From the NCBI GenBank assembly GCA_032622095.1, contig CP136061.1:172737107-172801106 (forward strand): DNA of 64,000 nt, in the 5' to 3' direction. Origin of the DNA: Siphonodentalium dalli (Eukaryota > Mollusca > Scaphopoda > Gadilida > Siphonodentaliidae). Position numbers and translations under genes: made by a program. This document shows, piece by piece, positions 11,921 through 22,328 of this stretch. Below the pieces are notes generated by a model. The model made no database searches, had not been told where the DNA came from, and saw only the letters and a program-made list of their open reading frames with translations. Within the stretch, counting starts at the first letter, position 1; every line of letters starts with the position of its first letter.

Positions 11921-12388
11921 AAAGATATTATTGTTGCTAAAACTGCAGTTGATACCTCAAATAATACCACTCTTATATCCACCATAAATGTTAAGGATAG
12001 GCCTATTGAAGTCAGAGTAGGTGAGAGAATTGTGACGCTTTAATATGGGGTTGATTTTGTGCTACATGAAGAAGTTGATCTCTCTATACTATTGCGTATA
12101 AACCCTTTATACATGATGCTTCATCTGATTTGTCTGAAACCCAATGGCGTCGATTATCAGCACTTGTCTTACATTTTCAGCATATATTTTGTTCTCCAGA
12201 TGGGCCTCTTGGTAAAACCCCATTGACCACTCATAGAATTGACACAAGGTTAGAGCCACCACATAAAATTCCACCAAGGAGAATTCCAATTACTCAAAAA
12301 CAAGTTATCAACGAGGTAATAGATAAAATATTGGCAATGAATGTTATTGAACCCAGTAACAGTGCATGGTCATCATTAGGACTGTAAA
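11921..12388 (+). pseudogene. Gypsy pol fragment: protease/RT linker and RT N-terminus
   Basis: In two frames the sequence encodes the region after a Ty3/Gypsy protease (KDIIVAKTAVD ... RPIEVRVGERIVTL) and then the start of reverse transcriptase: PLGKTPLTTHRIDTRLEPPH, PPRRIPITQKQV and NVIEPSNSAWSS. The HRIDTG-like and IEPSxSxWSS motifs are diagnostic. A frame change lies near 12043-12130. The reading ends in a stop just after WSSLGL, so the RT palm, RNase H and integrase are absent. It stops 7 bp before the ACC exon's splice donor side (exon edge 12395), so retroelement DNA reaches almost to the splice site. Inactive. Confidence 0.8.
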
Positions 12389-12394
12389 ACTCAC

Positions 12395-12572
12395 CGACTT
12401 AGCTGGTCTGCAAACATCTCCATGCAAACAGGGTTGATTGAGGGATCAACAACAACCCAAGCGCCACCCCTGACCTCAGCATATGGTGGAATATATATCA
12501 TCACAGGCTGTGCATATTCTCGCAGACCATCCACAATATATGATCCAAATTTGAGAACTTGATCAAACATAT
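12395..12572 (-). CDS. ACC: Acetyl-CoA carboxylase exon (carboxyltransferase domain, third in window)
   Basis: Minus-strand exon of 178 bp between acceptor TTTAATTTTAG and donor GTGAGT. It completes an Asp codon from the previous exon and then encodes [20 protein letters not shown], then [20 protein letters not shown] and [18 protein letters not shown], ending in two bases of an Arg codon. This matches the C-terminal half of the ACC carboxyltransferase domain (animal family pattern DMYDQVLKFGxYIVDGLR ... IPPxAELRGGxWVVxDxxIN). That domain moves the carboxyl group from carboxybiotin to acetyl-CoA to make malonyl-CoA, the committed step of fatty acid synthesis. No stops; phase agrees with the upstream exon. 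The next exon (expected to start GSVLEPEG) was not found below 12394. Confidence 0.95.
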
Positions 12573-12722
12573 CTAAAATTAAACAGACCCAAAACGTTAA
12601 TGCATGAGAAATTACTTTATTCTCATGTTACAGCAGAAATATTATCTCACATCATTTTATATATTGCAAGATCACTGTGTGTGGACGAAAGTGAATGCTG
12701 GTTTGCGGTAATCAGTCATAAA

Positions 12723-13634
12723 CAAGTGCACCGCTGGGCGGAGGTAACGCCCCCGACTGTACAATCAGAGAGGATTTTTCTTATTTGTGTGCAAATGCTT
12801 ATTAAATGGCACTTTGTAAAGTTATGTTAGTCATGAGTAAACAATCCAAAATCAAGTTATCATCTGGAAACCAAAAAAAGTAGCAGAAAACCTGAATTTT
12901 CTAAGTCCAAAAAGGGGCGTAACTCTGGAAAAAATGGGCGGACGAAACCATGGCTATGGGGAAATCTTGTCCCCCCGGCTGGTCTATTGGCATACCAAAT
13001 ATCAACTGAATTGAATTAGCGAAACCAAAGTTATGAGTTGAAACGTTCGTATGCCACAGAAAACTGAATTTTATAAGTCCAAAAAGGGGCGTAACTCTGG
13101 AAAAAATGGGCAGACGAAACCGCAGTTATGGGGAAATCTTGCCCCCCCCCCCCCGGCTGGTCTATTAGCATACCAAAGATCAACTGAATTGAGTTAGCGA
13201 AACCAAAGTTATGAGTTGAAACGTTCGTACAGACAATTTTCTAAGTCCAAAAAGGGGCGTAACTCTGGAAAAAATGGGCGGACGAAACCGCAGTTATGGG
13301 GAAATCTTGTCCCCCCGACTGGTCTATTAGCATACCAAAGATCAACTGAATTGAGTTAGCGAAACCAAAGTTATGAATTGAAACGTTTGTACGGGTCGAC
13401 AATTTTCTAAGTCCAAAAAGGGGCGTAACTCTGGAAAAAATGGGCGGACGAAACCGCATTTATGGGGAAATCTTGTCCCCCCCAGCTGGTCTATTAGCAT
13501 ACCAAAGATCAACTGAATTGAGTTAGCGAAACCAAAGTTATGAGTTGAAACGTTCGTACGGACGAAAGGACGGACAGACATACGGAGGGCTCCACTATAT
13601 ACCCCCAAATCTCCATCGGAGATCGGGGGCATAA
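12723..13634 (+). mobile_element. Type B HINE-like element inside the left arm
   Basis: Interrupts the arm between ATCAGTCATAA and TAAAAGTCGCTCG, which are contiguous in the right arm. It contains four monomers of about 165-178 bp (AAGTCCAAAAAGGGGCGTAA ... CCAAAGTTATGAGTTGAAAC) at about 12900, 13075, 13240 and 13410. These are followed by a GACG/GACA stretch and a hairpin (ACCCCCAAATCTCC / GGAGATCGGGGGC) ending CATAATAA. Related single-monomer copies are at 30470-30734. Confidence 0.75.
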
Positions 13635-14060
13635 TAAAAGTCGCTCGCCTCAGACTGACTACGGTATGTATATTTTCGTCTTTCCCTCCAATTGTGTAAA
13701 AATCCCAGCCCGGGTGCATATCTGCCTCGATGAGGGGTATGTTCCGCTACATTTTCGTACTAATTTTGTTTCAGTGTCATGTCTAATTATCTCGTAAATC
13801 ATGGTTAAACCTCCTATTTTCGTGCTAAAAACATGTCAAAAGCACATTTTTTCAAACTACACAATGTCTTATTTTATAACAATAACATGTTTTGGATGCC
13901 TTAATATCCCATTGAAAGCCACGCTTTAATAGCGGTTCTCCCTGTTTACTGTGTTTTCTGGACATACAAGCGTGGTGCTCCAACAGAATTGAACGCACAG
14001 TAAAATCTGACAAAAAAGCATTGAACGCCGGTATTTTTTTTATTAATTGTATTGAACGCC
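13635..14060 (+). repeat. Left inverted arm (continued)
   Basis: AAGTCGCTCGCCTCAGACTG through GCATTGAACGCCGGTATTTT. Its inverse is at 15170-15600. A roughly 100-codon minus-strand open frame here (to 14151) follows the arm and resembles no known protein. Confidence 0.8.
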
Positions 14061-15169
14061 CAGTAAACTTTTGATTACACTCTGTAAAATGCCTTTTACG
14101 GCCGGTTAGCATCATATTGTATGTTTCTAACTTGATTTTCACATGCCACAAATGTACATTTTTACATTTCCACAGCCATTATTGCTACTTGTGCTAACAA
14201 ATGTTTATTAAAATGGTCAAATGTCACAGTCAAGATATGAGCTGCATTAGATCATCCTACAAATAGTCCTTGAATTTCCAGTGTTTGAGATTTTCCCTTG
14301 TTTGTTATCTTAACTAGCACTTTAACTATCATGAGTAACCATGAAAACCCCACACTCTTTTGTCGGTGGTAGTCTTTTATATTTTAAAACTATAGATTAA
14401 CTATACATAAACCATCTATATCAAGAGAACATATTGTCGACTGACATGAATAACTCACCCCGGCAACTTCAACTAATCATAACTTATGTTTGAGATATCT
14501 GACATCTGATTTTTTCTGGTTAGCTGTCAGTGTGTATAATAGGCCTATGCATAATAACATTAATTAGAAATTACCACACGAAATATGTCGATAGTCGACC
14601 AATGGGCTTGAGTGGTAACATTTCGCAACCTGCTTTAGCTGGGTAATTACTATCTATTAAATATCAACATTTCTTCCTTCTTCTTATACAATACAACGGG
14701 TCAGCGAAAGATTCAAAATATAGTTCCATAAAATAGTCCAGGCAGACTTCAGTTTATATATGTATCGTACCGTTTGTTAAAAAATTACCACATGTGTCCC
14801 CACTTTGAGTGGTAAGGACAATTATGCTGAGCCACTCGTTGAACTTATATATTTCCGTGCGCTGCCATGACAATTAGGTTAAAACAAAACCCTGTATTTT
14901 TATGTTACTAGTATATGGAACTTTTGTAATCATAAAAGGTACATCGCATTGGAACTTAGGATGCCCCGTATTATGTGTCGATATTATTGTATACCAACCA
15001 TAATGTGCAAATTAACAGTTTCGCTTTCTCGAGTGTAACCTTGGAAACCCACTATCTTTGGTCGAATGTAATATGTTACATTTATAAACATACTGGTATA
15101 TATATAGTTTATACTGTGTTATAAAAATAACACAATATGTCATGTGACTTATTTCCACAATACAATTAA
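14061..15169. other. Core of the Transib-like element, no gene seen
   Basis: AT-rich, about 1.1 kb. No transposase motif and no open frame over about 60 codons was recognised. Confidence 0.6.
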
Positions 15170-15645
15170 TAAAAAAAATACCGGGCGTTCAATGCTTTTT
15201 TGTCAGATTTTACCGGGCGTTCAATTATGTTGGAGCACCACACTTTGAAATCGGGCTCGTATGTCGAGAAAACACAGAAAACAGGGGACAAACGCCAAGC
15301 GTGACTTTCAATGGGATATTAAGGCATCCAAACCATGTCTTTGTTATAAAATAAGACATTGTATAGTTTGAAAAATGTGATTTTGATCGCAAACGTGACG
15401 TGTTTTTAGTACGAAAATAGGAGGTTTAACCTTGATTTACGAGAGAACTAGACATGACAATGAAACAAAATTAGTACGAAAATGTAGCGGAACATGCTCC
15501 TCATCGAGGAAGATTGGCACCCGCACTGGGATTTTAAACAATTGGAGGGAAAGACAAAATATACGTACCGTAGTTAGTCTGAGGCGAGCGACTTTTATTT
15601 ATGACTGATTACCGCAAACCAGCGTTCACTTGTCCACACACAGTG
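15170..15645 (-). repeat. Right inverted arm
   Basis: Inverted copy of the left arm. A third arm copy lies at 21345-21873. Confidence 0.8.
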
Positions 15646-16216
15646 AAGATAGTAGTCTGTAATCTCTTGAAATAATGAAGAAATGTAAAGCTTGAAAACA
15701 ATTCCATACTAAATGGGACATTGACAGAGTTCGCACCACCACAGTGACCTAATATGCCTGTTGGTTTGTTTCAAATTGCATTTCAGTAGAATTCCGTAAC
15801 TTTGAGTTAGGCGACAAAAACCAATAAATCGCTGATTCAAGTGCAGCATGTATTTTGAGCCAATTCAGCCACATACCAAGCTTGGTGGTGATCAACCAAC
15901 CCTATATTGCAGTTATAATATCAACAGGAAACCAAAACTAAATTTGATTCCATTCAGTCAACATTAACTGAAGTAATCATTTCAAAATCAAGAAAACCAC
16001 AATTCCACAATTGAAAAAGGTCCATATCTCTAATAAAAATGGGCGGATGGAACCAAAAATCAAACTTGACTAGTTTCTAAATTTTAATTCATTAATTTAA
16101 AATTAACTAAACTTATCTGGAAACAAACATTGAGCTCATATTTCCACAAAGGACCATAACTCTATGCAACCGGACTCCAAAATTGAATTTGACCTCTATT
16201 TTGTGATATCACATAC
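15646..16216 (+). repeat. Degenerate HINE-type monomers
   Basis: Contains the recurring phrases GGTCCATATCTCTAATAAAA, ATGGGCGGATGGAACC and ACCATAACTCTATGCAACC, i.e. eroded type B-like monomers. They continue on the far side of the hAT-like insertion (17184-17230). Confidence 0.5.
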
Positions 16217-17183
16217 CAGGGTTGCCAATAGGTACTGGTACCGAAACCAGTGGTAATCAGGAATTAAATCGGTACCGGTTCTGACGTCGAGTACCAACAG
16301 TTCTCGGTACCGATTGTTGATTTATATTAATATACCTCTTAACGAATATAAAGGGTTAATTAAGCAGCTCAATATAACGCCAAACAAACTGTGATGGGTT
16401 AACGTGATATCGTCAGCACATTCAAACATCAAAGGCACAGTACGCCGCACTATGACAACTTGTCACGAAATTGATAGAATGCATGCATTGTGTGGGCGCT
16501 TGTGATAATTGTATTTGTTTGATGCGGCCGGAATGGCCGCCGGATTTGATCACCGACAAGGTGCAAAAGTGCCAAACACCCAAATTACCATCCATGGATA
16601 TATATATGATGACATGGATGTTGACACTCTTAGAACTCGAGTGACAGGATATTTGTGAGTTGTGACAATTTTCTCTCAAAATCTATTTCAAATTTTCGAA
16701 CTAGCCAACTACAACTAGGCTTACTGGAAACGACTTTGGTTTCATTTGGTGACATCATTTATGAAATTACAACATGCGAGCAATATGGCCAATTAGTGAG
16801 TTCTCTAATTAATTACCACACAAATAATATGGTGTACCGTGTATCCATAGAAGTCTACAATGTTAACCGACCCAGTAGTCAAACATACATGTCTACATTC
16901 GTTCCTCTGTATTCCGTCTTTTAAAAAATCCTCCCTTTGCGACTTGCTGAAAACCGCCGCAGACAACAACTTAATCGTAAATGTCATTGCGATTTTTATT
17001 TTCGTTGTTTGACTAAACCTATAACTTAACGAATAATTGATGATGGAACCCCACGAAACCAAAGTTATTTGCAATACAAAAGTCCACTCAATGAGTACCG
17101 ATACCGACCCGGTTTGCGATACTGAACATCAGTACGGAACCGGTACCGAAAGTTGTGGTACCGTCGGTACTTTGGCAACCATG
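16217..17183. mobile_element. hAT-like non-autonomous element (967 bp)
   Basis: Left end CAGGGTTGCCAATAGGTACT; right end AGTACTTTGGCAACCATG reversed. A CAGGGTTGCC tip is common in animal hAT elements. Subterminal regions are rich in GGTACCG and ACCGGTACCG palindromes. Flanks TCACATAC and TCAC-CAAA are compatible with an 8-bp target duplication that lost four bases, given the expected empty site TCACATACCAAATTTCAG. The short open frames inside show no transposase. Confidence 0.6.
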
Positions 17184-18470
17184 TCACCAAATTTCAGTCC
17201 ATTAACTCCATAACACCCAAATGGTTTTCTAGCGCAACCCTCAATGACGTGATTTGAAGTGTTGGTTTACATGGCAAGTTTTACATTGATATAAACAGTT
17301 ATCTTTAGTTTTTTATGCTTTATTAAATATGAATACTGTAACATAACTGTTAGAGATCAACACGCTGTCGATTTCTGGTCAAGTAGCTGGAAGTTTATAT
17401 CGCTGAAGGGCTATTCAGACCGCGGTGCGATTTCAGTGTCGACGACAAACATAATATCACTGATCGAGGCATTCACACATCGTCAGGGGCGACGCGATGT
17501 GACCAAAGCGTCAATCACATGGATAGGATTTGTTTTAATTGAGCAACTTGATCAGAGCATCTACTCAAGTATTTTCGGCTTTTACAATCACCGGATGTGG
17601 AATCCATCAATATTGCCAAGTTCATTCAAAGTAAACAGAATAGCTACTTCAAATCCAACATATAAACACATATATACTAGTAGTGGAAATATAAAGTACT
17701 TGCTGAAACAGGCTCCCTTCGTTAGCCTTTATTCAGTGTTGGAGTGGCCTGTGGCCCCTGCATTAAGGGCTTGCTGCCCCTGTATATTCACATAGGTTCA
17801 TATTCGACTTATTTGATTCCGAAATAGGTCAAGCCCATAGTGGACTTATACCCATTATTCTGTTGGATGGAGGGCGGGCTACAGCGAAAACACATATATT
17901 AAGAGTGTACATCTGGTCTGGAAATAGGTTCATATTGAACCTAAATATTCATATTTATTTTATTTTTGAAATGGGCCCAAAGTGAGCTTCTTTTAATTTG
18001 TGTGTTTTTTTATTTAATTAATTATATATTTTTAAATAAAATATTTATAACCTGCCAGGTTTCCCAGTCACCACACCATATCTGGTTGAAAATGGTCTAG
18101 GGGTCTGGGAGAAAAATCCGAACAAACAGACGAAAAGACAGACAGATCCTACTCTTTTATATATATATAGATGAAGTATTATATAACAAGACTCTGCATC
18201 ATACAAAACACACACATAGAACGTATGGAATATGGATGGACATGGCATTCAAAAGACCATTTCAGTGATATTGACTTGACTTGTGTTGAACCAATGAGCT
18301 CACAGGCCCTTGTGGAAAACGACCACATATATACTATATGTGATGATTTGCTGCCAAGTTGCCATTTGAAAATATAAAAAAATCAAGAAAATCGACCCCC
18401 AATGTAGGATGACGGAATTTCCACAAGAATATTTTGACTCCATTGACGCATAAATTGTGATGCTCACATT
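17184..18470. other. No gene; dispersed short repeats
   Basis: Contains phrases shared with other places in the window: CTGAAACAGGCTCCCTTCG near 17704 (compare 52146 and 60476), CATAGGTTCATATT near 17791 and 17928 (compare 19870), and AGACAGACAGATCC near 18137. An open frame of 119 codons at 17436-17795 ends in the CTGAAACAGGCTCC repeat and has no recognisable domain. Confidence 0.5.
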
Positions 18471-18504
18471 GTTTTAACCCTTTACCCAACAGAAGGGCCC
18501 TGTG

Positions 18505-18573
18505 CCAATGCATTCTCTTATATATATGCGAGTCGACCATAGGTCGCCTCGCAATTATAAGAGAATGCATTGG
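18505..18573. repeat. Palindrome, copy 1
   Basis: About 69 bp running CCAATGCATTCTCTTATATA ... TATAAGAGAATGCATTGG, with the centre GTCGACCATAGGTCGCC. Almost perfect self-complementarity. Confidence 0.85.
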
Positions 18574-18642
18574 CTTAACACATTAAAAATTATAAAATTG
18601 TTAAAGAATGTAAGAAAAAATTGGTAAAAAGTGTTTTTTTAG

Positions 18643-18710
18643 GCCAATGCATTCTCTTGTATATGCGAGGCGACCTATGGTCGACTCGCATATATAAGAG
18701 AATGCATTGG
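18643..18710. repeat. Palindrome, copy 2 (inverted to copy 1)
   Basis: Same unit as 18505-18573 but with the asymmetric centre reversed (GGCGACCTATGGTCGAC). The flanking CCTGTG (18499) and CACAGGG (18711) are also inverted. The pair therefore forms a 210-bp foldback. A third copy is at 29672-29738. Confidence 0.85.
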
Positions 18711-18864
18711 CACAGGGCATAACTGTAACTATCACAATGTGGTCAATGAACCGGTTCCAATGATATCCATATTTGTATGGTTCTATTGAGACAGACCGAA
18801 GATATTTTAGGCTGTTGAAGCTTTATTTGGCCGGTTTTGGCCGGTTTGTTGGGTAAAGGGTTAA

Positions 18865-19308
18865 GGGCAGTTTAATATGGAATAATCTATTTCAATTCCA
18901 GCTGGGGGGGGGGTGCAAAATGTCACCCATGGTTAGAATAATTATTCCGTTTCCGACGACAGATTATAATGTACTGGTACTGGAATTGTCTTCTGATATT
19001 ACCAAATCCACCTAAACATACCAAAGATATATTTCTTGTTGCCAATTTCTGAATAATTATATTGTTTGCACAGCTTTACAGTTCTTAATTCAACTTTGAT
19101 CGAGTGGAGAAATTAAAACCACATGTTTGGTTAAATCAGCGGAGAGTTATTGTAAGAGCTGGTATAACACTGATGGCAGCCAGACCAAACGCTTAATATG
19201 ATTACGTCAGTACGTATGGACAACCCAAACACGTATGTCGATCTATAAAATGGTAAATGTATGTTTCATGGGTGTGCCTGTATTTCCGGCCAACTTGGGA
19301 TATATGAT
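18865..19308. other. No gene seen
   Basis: Short G run at 18904. ATTACGTCAGTACGTATGGA near 19201 recurs near 19308 at the start of the foldback. No coding signal. Confidence 0.4.
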
Positions 19309-19340
19309 CACGTCAGTACGTATGGACAGCGACATTTCTC

Positions 19341-19635
19341 TATTCTGAAGGTTCGCTATTCCGAATGTTCACTATTCCCAAGGTTCATTATACCGAAGGT
19401 TCGCTATTCCGATGGTTCTCTATTCCGTAATAGCATTTTTCATTCCTCGTGTGGTTTTTGTGTTGCGGCTGCAAATTTTAATTCATTTCTGGTTAAATAC
19501 GCCCAGAACAGAAAACCTTCAGAATAGCGAATCTTCGGAATAACGAATCTTCCGAATAACGAACATTTGGAATAGCGTACCTTCGGAATAATGAACCTTC
19601 GGAATATGCATTGAACCTTCGGAATAATGAACCCG
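19341..19635. repeat. Foldback of TTCGGAAT minisatellite
   Basis: About 17-18 bp units (GAAGGTTCGCTATTCC) run on the plus strand from 19341 to 19435 and on the minus strand (GGAATAACGAATCTTC) from 19518 to 19635, separated by a spacer of about 80 bp. Confidence 0.8.
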
Positions 19636-21001
19636 ATCATGTATGAACATCCCACAACACGTCCATCAATAAATGTATAAATGTTTCGTGGGACTGTTTA
19701 TATATATACATATAAGACTGGAGTAAAGTTGACATCAACACGTCTTTGTTAATTTTGGTGCACGTATTTCAACGAAATTTGGTGTGGTGACTCAGGGTGC
19801 CCTGGCAGAGTGTATAATGGCGTTAGTTTTTCTAAATTTTGATTTAAACAAATTTAAATGAATAAAAAATATGAACCTATGTGAATATTTAGGTACAATA
19901 TAAACCTATTTGCACGAGAATATGTTGCAGCACCAGATATACTAGTAGGGGAATGTGGGCCACATTTAGACATGGGTCAGAGTGAGACATTGCCTCTAAC
20001 ATTTCTCTAATTTCCAGACCAATATCAATGGGGCCAGTCCAGAGATATTAGCCATATAAGTTATAACACATGTTACTATATTTGTTCAAAATGCTATCAT
20101 CAGGTGAAGGTTGAATCTGGCCCAGCGACCAATTTTTGCAATTTTAAGGGAAAAATATCTTTATTTTATATGGATAAATTTACATATAATACTGAATACA
20201 TTTTTGTGATGTGGAAAACGGGGATTTATTACATATTATTTCACATAGCCACATCTGATGTATCTATAAACGTTTATGTATGCTTGACTTTCAGCGAGTT
20301 GCACGGGTGGGGGCACAATGACTCAATGGGACACAATTTATGGCCTGTGATAGGATCCACATTCAGTAGATGATAGGCACATCAAAAAGGAATGACATAA
20401 TTTGCCAAATGACTATTGATTTGGGGCTGGAGTGGATAAATAATTTAGATCAAACAAACTGATGTCATTGTGCAATAGTGGTATGTGCGGGGCGTTTCCT
20501 ATACGGTTACTAATAATTATATATGCACGTTTACTGAGTTCACCTTGAAAGACCATCGAACCACAAAAAATACTAGATCATGTCATGAATCTCTACACTA
20601 GATATGACCGTACTATAGACCATATTACACTAATTATTGCACTGTACAAAAACCTGGGAATTTTTTATGTTCTGACAGTGAAATTTATAACAATGAATAA
20701 ACAAGAAGCGAATATATTTCCCTGTATTGTTAATACTTGTTCCTCAATAATCTACTTCACAGTAGGGGTGGTCCCAGCTCGAGATTGCATGCTTGTTTGT
20801 GACTATTGTGATATTATATCGTACTCTCAGGTGTCCTATCATTGTGATGGTCAATAATATTGACAGGGGAGACTTAGACTGAAATTAATAATAGTGATGG
20901 AAATTTAATTATATTTTAATTTAATTCTATATACAGTAATGCCCTAATTAATCGACTCCTTTAACACAGCAGAATTATGGGTAACTTTTCAGGATTTAGT
21001 C
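19636..21001. other. Intronic DNA with no recognised gene
   Basis: AT-rich, open frames below 91 codons, none with a recognisable motif. It contains one phrase shared with other dispersed repeats (TAATGGCGTTAGTTTTTCTA near 19817; compare 37511 and 54201). Confidence 0.45.
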
Positions 21002-21078
21002 GGAAATATGGCTTGTTTCCATTCATCGGAAAGCTCTCGGCGAGAGCTTTCCGATGAATGGCAACAAGCCATATTTCC
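21002..21078. repeat. Near-perfect 38-bp-arm hairpin next to ACC splice donor
   Basis: Arms 21002-21039 and 21041-21078 (GGAAATATGGCTTGTTTCCA ... and its complement) differ at one position and have a single-base loop. In the ACC transcript the hairpin begins 43 nt after the exon at 21121-21256. It may be a very short foldback MITE or an intronic RNA hairpin. Confidence 0.9.
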
Positions 21079-21120
21079 AAGTACACCAAGAAATAAATTG
21101 TTTAATCATGAAACTCATAC

Positions 21121-21256
21121 CTTTCATTCCACCAGAAAAACCTCTCCAGTTGGCAAACACCATTAATGGAAGTTCTTCTTTGTTGAAGTCCATTATTGCT
21201 TGTGCTGTTTTATAAGCAGAATCAGGGTACCATACTTGACCAGCTTGTTGAATAAC
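21121..21256 (-). CDS. ACC: Acetyl-CoA carboxylase exon (carboxyltransferase domain, second in window)
   Basis: Minus-strand exon of 136 bp between acceptor CACAATTTTAG and donor GTATGAG. It encodes [20 protein letters not shown] then [20 protein letters not shown] and SGGMK, followed by one base of an Asp codon completed in the exon at 12572. The [11 protein letters not shown] block is one of the most conserved stretches of eukaryotic ACC carboxyltransferase and lies at its active-site dimer interface; its Arg is a conserved substrate-binding residue of the family. Starts in phase 0, matching the exon ending at 43133. No stop or frameshift, so the exon appears to be under coding constraint. 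Confidence 0.96.
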
Positions 21257-21344
21257 CTAAAATTGTGAAACAGAGAAATTTAAATCAATCTGTATGTCAT
21301 TTTGGAGCTGCCCAGTGGGGTGTGTATAGTTCATTCTGCTTCAG

Positions 21345-21873
21345 CCCTGTGTGTGGACGGGTGTACTCGAAAGTTTACCAGGAGTTCAATAAAAATAAGA
21401 CAAAAAATACCAGGCGTTCAATGATTGTTTGACAGATTTTACCAGGCGCTTAATTTTGTTGGAGCACCACGATTTGAATCAGGCTCGTATATCGAAAATC
21501 ACAGGAAACATGGTCCAAACTCATATGCGTGACTTTCAATGGAATATTAAGGCACCCAAATCATATCCTTGTTATTAAATAAGAAATCATATAGTTCAGG
21601 AAATGTGCTTTTGATCACAAATGTGGCGTGTTTTTAGCATGAAAATAGGAGATTCAATCTTCATTCACGAGAGAACTAGAAACGACAATAAAACCAAATA
21701 GTCCGAAATGTAGTGGAACACACAGCTCATCGAAGCAGGTTGGCACCCGGACTGAGATTTTTACACAGTTGAAGGAAAACATTACAACATATGTATCATA
21801 GTAAATATGAAGTGAGCGGCTTTTGTTTGCAACAATTTACTGCAAACCAGCATTCACTTCCATCCACACAGTG
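21345..21873 (-). mobile_element. Solo arm of the Transib-like family
   Basis: Starts CCTGTGTGTGGACGG (left tip, truncated after about 16 bp), then carries a right-type arm (TACCAGGCGTTCAATG ... AGTGAGCGGCTTTTGTTTGC) and ends CCACACAGTG. About 85% similar by eye to 15180-15645. The interior and the second arm are missing, consistent with internal deletion. Confidence 0.65.
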
Positions 21874-22328
21874 TTGACATCGTAATTGTAGCGGCACAGT
21901 GGTCAGTAGTGACATAGTGGCTGGTTAGCGTGCTGGTTCGGAGTGGAAAGGCTAATTTAGTATTTTCAGGCTAGTTGAAGCAGTAAGTCATATTTGAGAC
22001 AGGTATATTTATCTGTTTGTTGCACATTGTAGCTATAATTCATATTGGCTGAGAGCTAATATTTGAGTTTCATATTAATAGCATATGTCTACAGAGTGGT
22101 TGGGAAGAGTTAATATAATTTTCAAAACAAATTAATCAATCGACACCTAAATCCATACAGGTGAAGAGTGTGCCAAGTAAAGAAATATGAGAGCACTTAT
22201 ATATCTGGTCAGGTAATAAGGGACCATGTCATAACTAAAATGGTAATACCATCGGCATTACCTCTAGGGATGTTAATAGCTCCGGTAATACCGGCAATAA
22301 AATATATTAAAATCCCCCCCCCAAAATA
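21874..22328. other. No gene; dispersed repeats
   Basis: GTCTACAGAGTGGTTGGGAAG and TCAATCGACACCTAAATCC resemble 28320-28490. GGACCATGTCATAACTAAAAT near 22223 resembles, in reverse, the element end near 33232. Confidence 0.45.

Larger units (their letters stand above)
12673..15645. mobile_element. Long-TIR DNA element with 5-bp TSD (Transib-like ends)
   Basis: Ends are CACTGTGTGTGGACGAAAGT at 12673 and the inverse ACTTGTCCACACACAGTG ending at 15645. AAGAT flanks both ends (12668-12672 and 15646-15650), an exact 5-bp target duplication. Arms of about 480 bp are inverted copies: left 12673-12722 plus 13635-14060, right 15170-15645. The left arm is split by a HINE at 12723-13634. A 5-bp duplication and a CACWRTG tip are features of Transib transposons, the relatives of RAG recombinase. 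No transposase was seen, so the class is inferred. Confidence 0.7.
18478..18860. mobile_element. piggyBac-like MITE (383 bp)
   Basis: CCCTTTACCCAACA at the left and TGTTGGGTAAAGGG at the right, each flanked by TTAA (18474-18477 and 18861-18864). TTAA duplication with a CCC-starting inverted repeat is the hallmark of piggyBac-type MITEs. It is interrupted internally by two large palindromes. Confidence 0.8.
12573..21120 (-). other. ACC intron, 8.5 kb
   Basis: Bounded by donor GTATGAG (below 21121) and acceptor TTTTAG (above 12572), with coding phase 1 on both sides. Its content is repeats and transposons listed separately; no internal exon was recognised. Confidence 0.85.

Noticed and set aside
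13342-14151. Minus-strand frames of 125 and 99 codons
   Set aside because: They cover HINE monomers and the inverted arm of the Transib-like element, and are disrupted in sister copies.
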